Assembly (NCBI GenBank): GCA_018060635.1
Contig: JAGOVR010000073.1
Location: 1 to 7,587, forward strand
Direction: 5' to 3'
DNA length: 7,587 bases
From: Bacteriovoracaceae bacterium
GTDB lineage: Bacteria; Bdellovibrionota; Bacteriovoracia; Bacteriovoracales; Bacteriovoracaceae
Shown here: positions 6,559 through 7,587 of the stretch, one piece after another
Layout: each line of letters starts with the position of its first letter
Numbering within the stretch: position 1 is the stretch's first letter
The notes under the pieces: generated by a model
Database searches by the model: none
What the model saw: the letters and a program-made list of their open reading frames with translations, nothing else
What the model was told of the DNA's origin: nothing
Program-made: the position numbers and the translations under genes

Positions 6559-6587
6559 TTGTCAAAACCTCCTTTTTTTGATATATT
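6559..6587 (+). promoter_or_regulatory. Sigma-70-type promoter candidate P2 for the exported-protein gene
   Basis: TTGTCA (6559-6564) and TATATT (6582-6587) each match the consensus at five of six positions and are separated by 17 bases. The predicted start near 6594 gives a leader of roughly 48 bases ending in the strong AAGGAG ribosome site. It is the best overall promoter match I found in the window. Confidence 0.55.
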
Positions 6588-6641
6588 GCGACAAATTTAT
6601 TTTTGATAAATCTATAACATTGTTGTTTGGAAGGAGTTTTT

Positions 6642-7587
6642 ATGAAAAAAGTTTTAGTCATTTTTCTCTCTTTAGTATTGGGTCAAAGTCTTTGGGCCAA
6701 AGGAAAAGTGGGACTAGAAAATCCTTTGAACGTCAAAGAATATATAAAATTTTTAAACTCCAAAGGGATGGAAGGGAAAGATCAACTTTTTACTCTAACT
6801 TATCCTGCATCTGTAGTGGGACTAGATCTTGAACCAAAAGGTGCTTTTGAAGTCATGAAGCATTATAATAATGGAAAAAACTCTGCGTTTGAAGTGCGTT
6901 TAGCAAATCCTGAACGTATCTTTGTAAGTCGTCCAGTAGGAGGGGTGGAGTTAAAAGAAATTAGTTTTTTTCCAACCTATATTGGAAAGGCCAAAGGAAG
7001 TACTCCAACTATGACATCACAAGTTAGCTGTGCCGCTACGTTTTCTTTCAAAGGTAAAGATGGACAACCTATCGACTTGGAAAACTTTAACACTAATTGG
7101 TCTGGCTATTCTTACGAAGTACAATTAAGTAATCCTGATAAAATTAGCATCTCTAAAGTTTTTGGGCCGACCGTCATGGTAGAACGCTCTGGCAATGGGA
7201 CAGCTACAGCTAAATTAGTCATTCGCTCTCATACAGATAACTTTGTAGCAGAGTCGACTGTAAGTAAAATCCCTGAATGTGGCCTCTACACTGCTAACAA
7301 AAAAGTAGCTTGGTCTAGAAAAACTTTTGGACCAACTCCTAGGAGAGATATTTATAGTTCAACTTTTAATCAGACCACAACTATTGCCTCTCAAAGTGAC
7401 AGCATCTCTACCACTACAAGTGCTATTGCCAAAGAAGATTTAATGCAACCTGCTCAATGCGTACGTATTAAAGAAGCATCAGCAGAACAAAAGAAAAATA
7501 TGTCTAAGGATATCATTACTCTCTACAACACTTGTAACAAAGAAGTTGTATGTAAGTTCTCTTATGAATCTAGTTACCATAACGAAA
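6642..7587 (+). CDS. Exported protein of unknown function, 3' truncated by window
   Basis: I do not recognise this protein. The frame runs uninterrupted for 315 codons to the window edge. The ATG is preceded by AAGGAG at 6631-6636 with a five-base spacer, the strongest ribosome site in the window. The N-terminus is a Sec-type signal peptide: MKK, a hydrophobic core (4-15) and probable cleavage after SLWA (residue 19), with no lipobox, so the product should be periplasmic, outer-membrane-associated or secreted. The mature part alternates hydrophobic and polar residues with many Ser/Thr/Asn and Gly, as in beta-rich proteins. Cysteines lie at 130, 213, 273, 298 and 304; odd in the visible part, they could form disulfides with others beyond the edge. 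A Ser/Thr/Gln-rich segment (about 240-262) looks like a linker before a second region starting near 271. That region has NTCNKEVVCKFSYES (296-310), resembling small exported domains with an N-x-C strand motif. It is likely transcribed from the promoters at 6525-6587. Confidence 0.8.
   Translation, partial: MKKVLVIFLSLVLGQSLWAKGKVGLENPLNVKEYIKFLNSKGMEGKDQLFTLTYPASVVGLDLEPKGAFEVMKHYNNGKNSAFEVRLANPERIFVSRPVGGVELKEISFFPTYIGKAKGSTPTMTSQVSCAATFSFKGKDGQPIDLENFNTNWSGYSYEVQLSNPDKISISKVFGPTVMVERSGNGTATAKLVIRSHTDNFVAESTVSKIPECGLYTANKKVAWSRKTFGPTPRRDIYSSTFNQTTTIASQSDSISTTTSAIAKEDLMQPAQCVRIKEASAEQKKNMSKDIITLYNTCNKEVVCKFSYESSYHNE

Noticed and set aside
6554..6832. 92-codon plus-strand frame overlapping the start of the exported-protein gene
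   Set aside because: It covers the promoter region and signal peptide in another frame; the frame beginning at 6642 has a strong ribosome site, signal peptide and runs to the window end.

Overview
The window is AT-rich (I estimate mid-30s % G+C; not counted) and densely coding. It looks like the chromosome of a Gram-negative bacterium. Two features point to a two-membrane envelope: a LolC/LolE-type lipoprotein-release permease, and a small lipoprotein with a clear lipobox. A group such as the low-GC Bdellovibrionota would fit the style of the recombinase and the envelope genes. That placement is an impression from memory of protein style, not a demonstrated assignment.

Layout, left to right. 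(1) Bases 2-4451, plus strand, form one apparent operon. It holds the 3' two-thirds of a thiolase (FadI/HADHB-type beta subunit), a complete FadJ/FadB-type multifunctional alpha subunit, a LolC/LolE-family permease starting 6 bases after the fadJ stop, and a small lipoprotein 25 bases further on. (2) Bases 4432-5457, minus strand, encode a XerC/XerD-like tyrosine recombinase with all six catalytic positions present. Its 3' end overlaps the lipoprotein gene by 20 bases. (3) Bases 5491-6504, plus strand, encode a DAO-fold FAD-dependent oxidoreductase-like protein that diverges from the recombinase across only 33 bases. (4) Bases 6505-6641 are a 137-base intergenic region with two promoter-like hexamer pairs and a short inverted repeat. 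(5) From 6642 to the window end is the N-terminal 315 codons of an exported, cysteine-containing protein that I do not recognise.

The first two genes together would carry the hydratase, 3-hydroxyacyl-CoA dehydrogenase and thiolase steps of fatty-acid beta-oxidation as an alpha/beta complex. The next two are envelope genes: a permease whose family extracts lipoproteins from the inner membrane, and a lipoprotein without Asp at +2, so a plausible outer-membrane client. No LolD-type ATPase is in the window, so the permease is an orphan as far as can be seen. The recombinase shows no recognisable att sites, tRNA or transposon neighbours, so nothing marks the region as a mobile element.

I see no CRISPR array, RNA gene, insertion sequence or defence system. 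The most notable points are the beta-oxidation/Lol-like permease linkage, a possible leaderless recombinase promoter in the 33-base divergent gap, and the unrecognised exported protein running off the right end.
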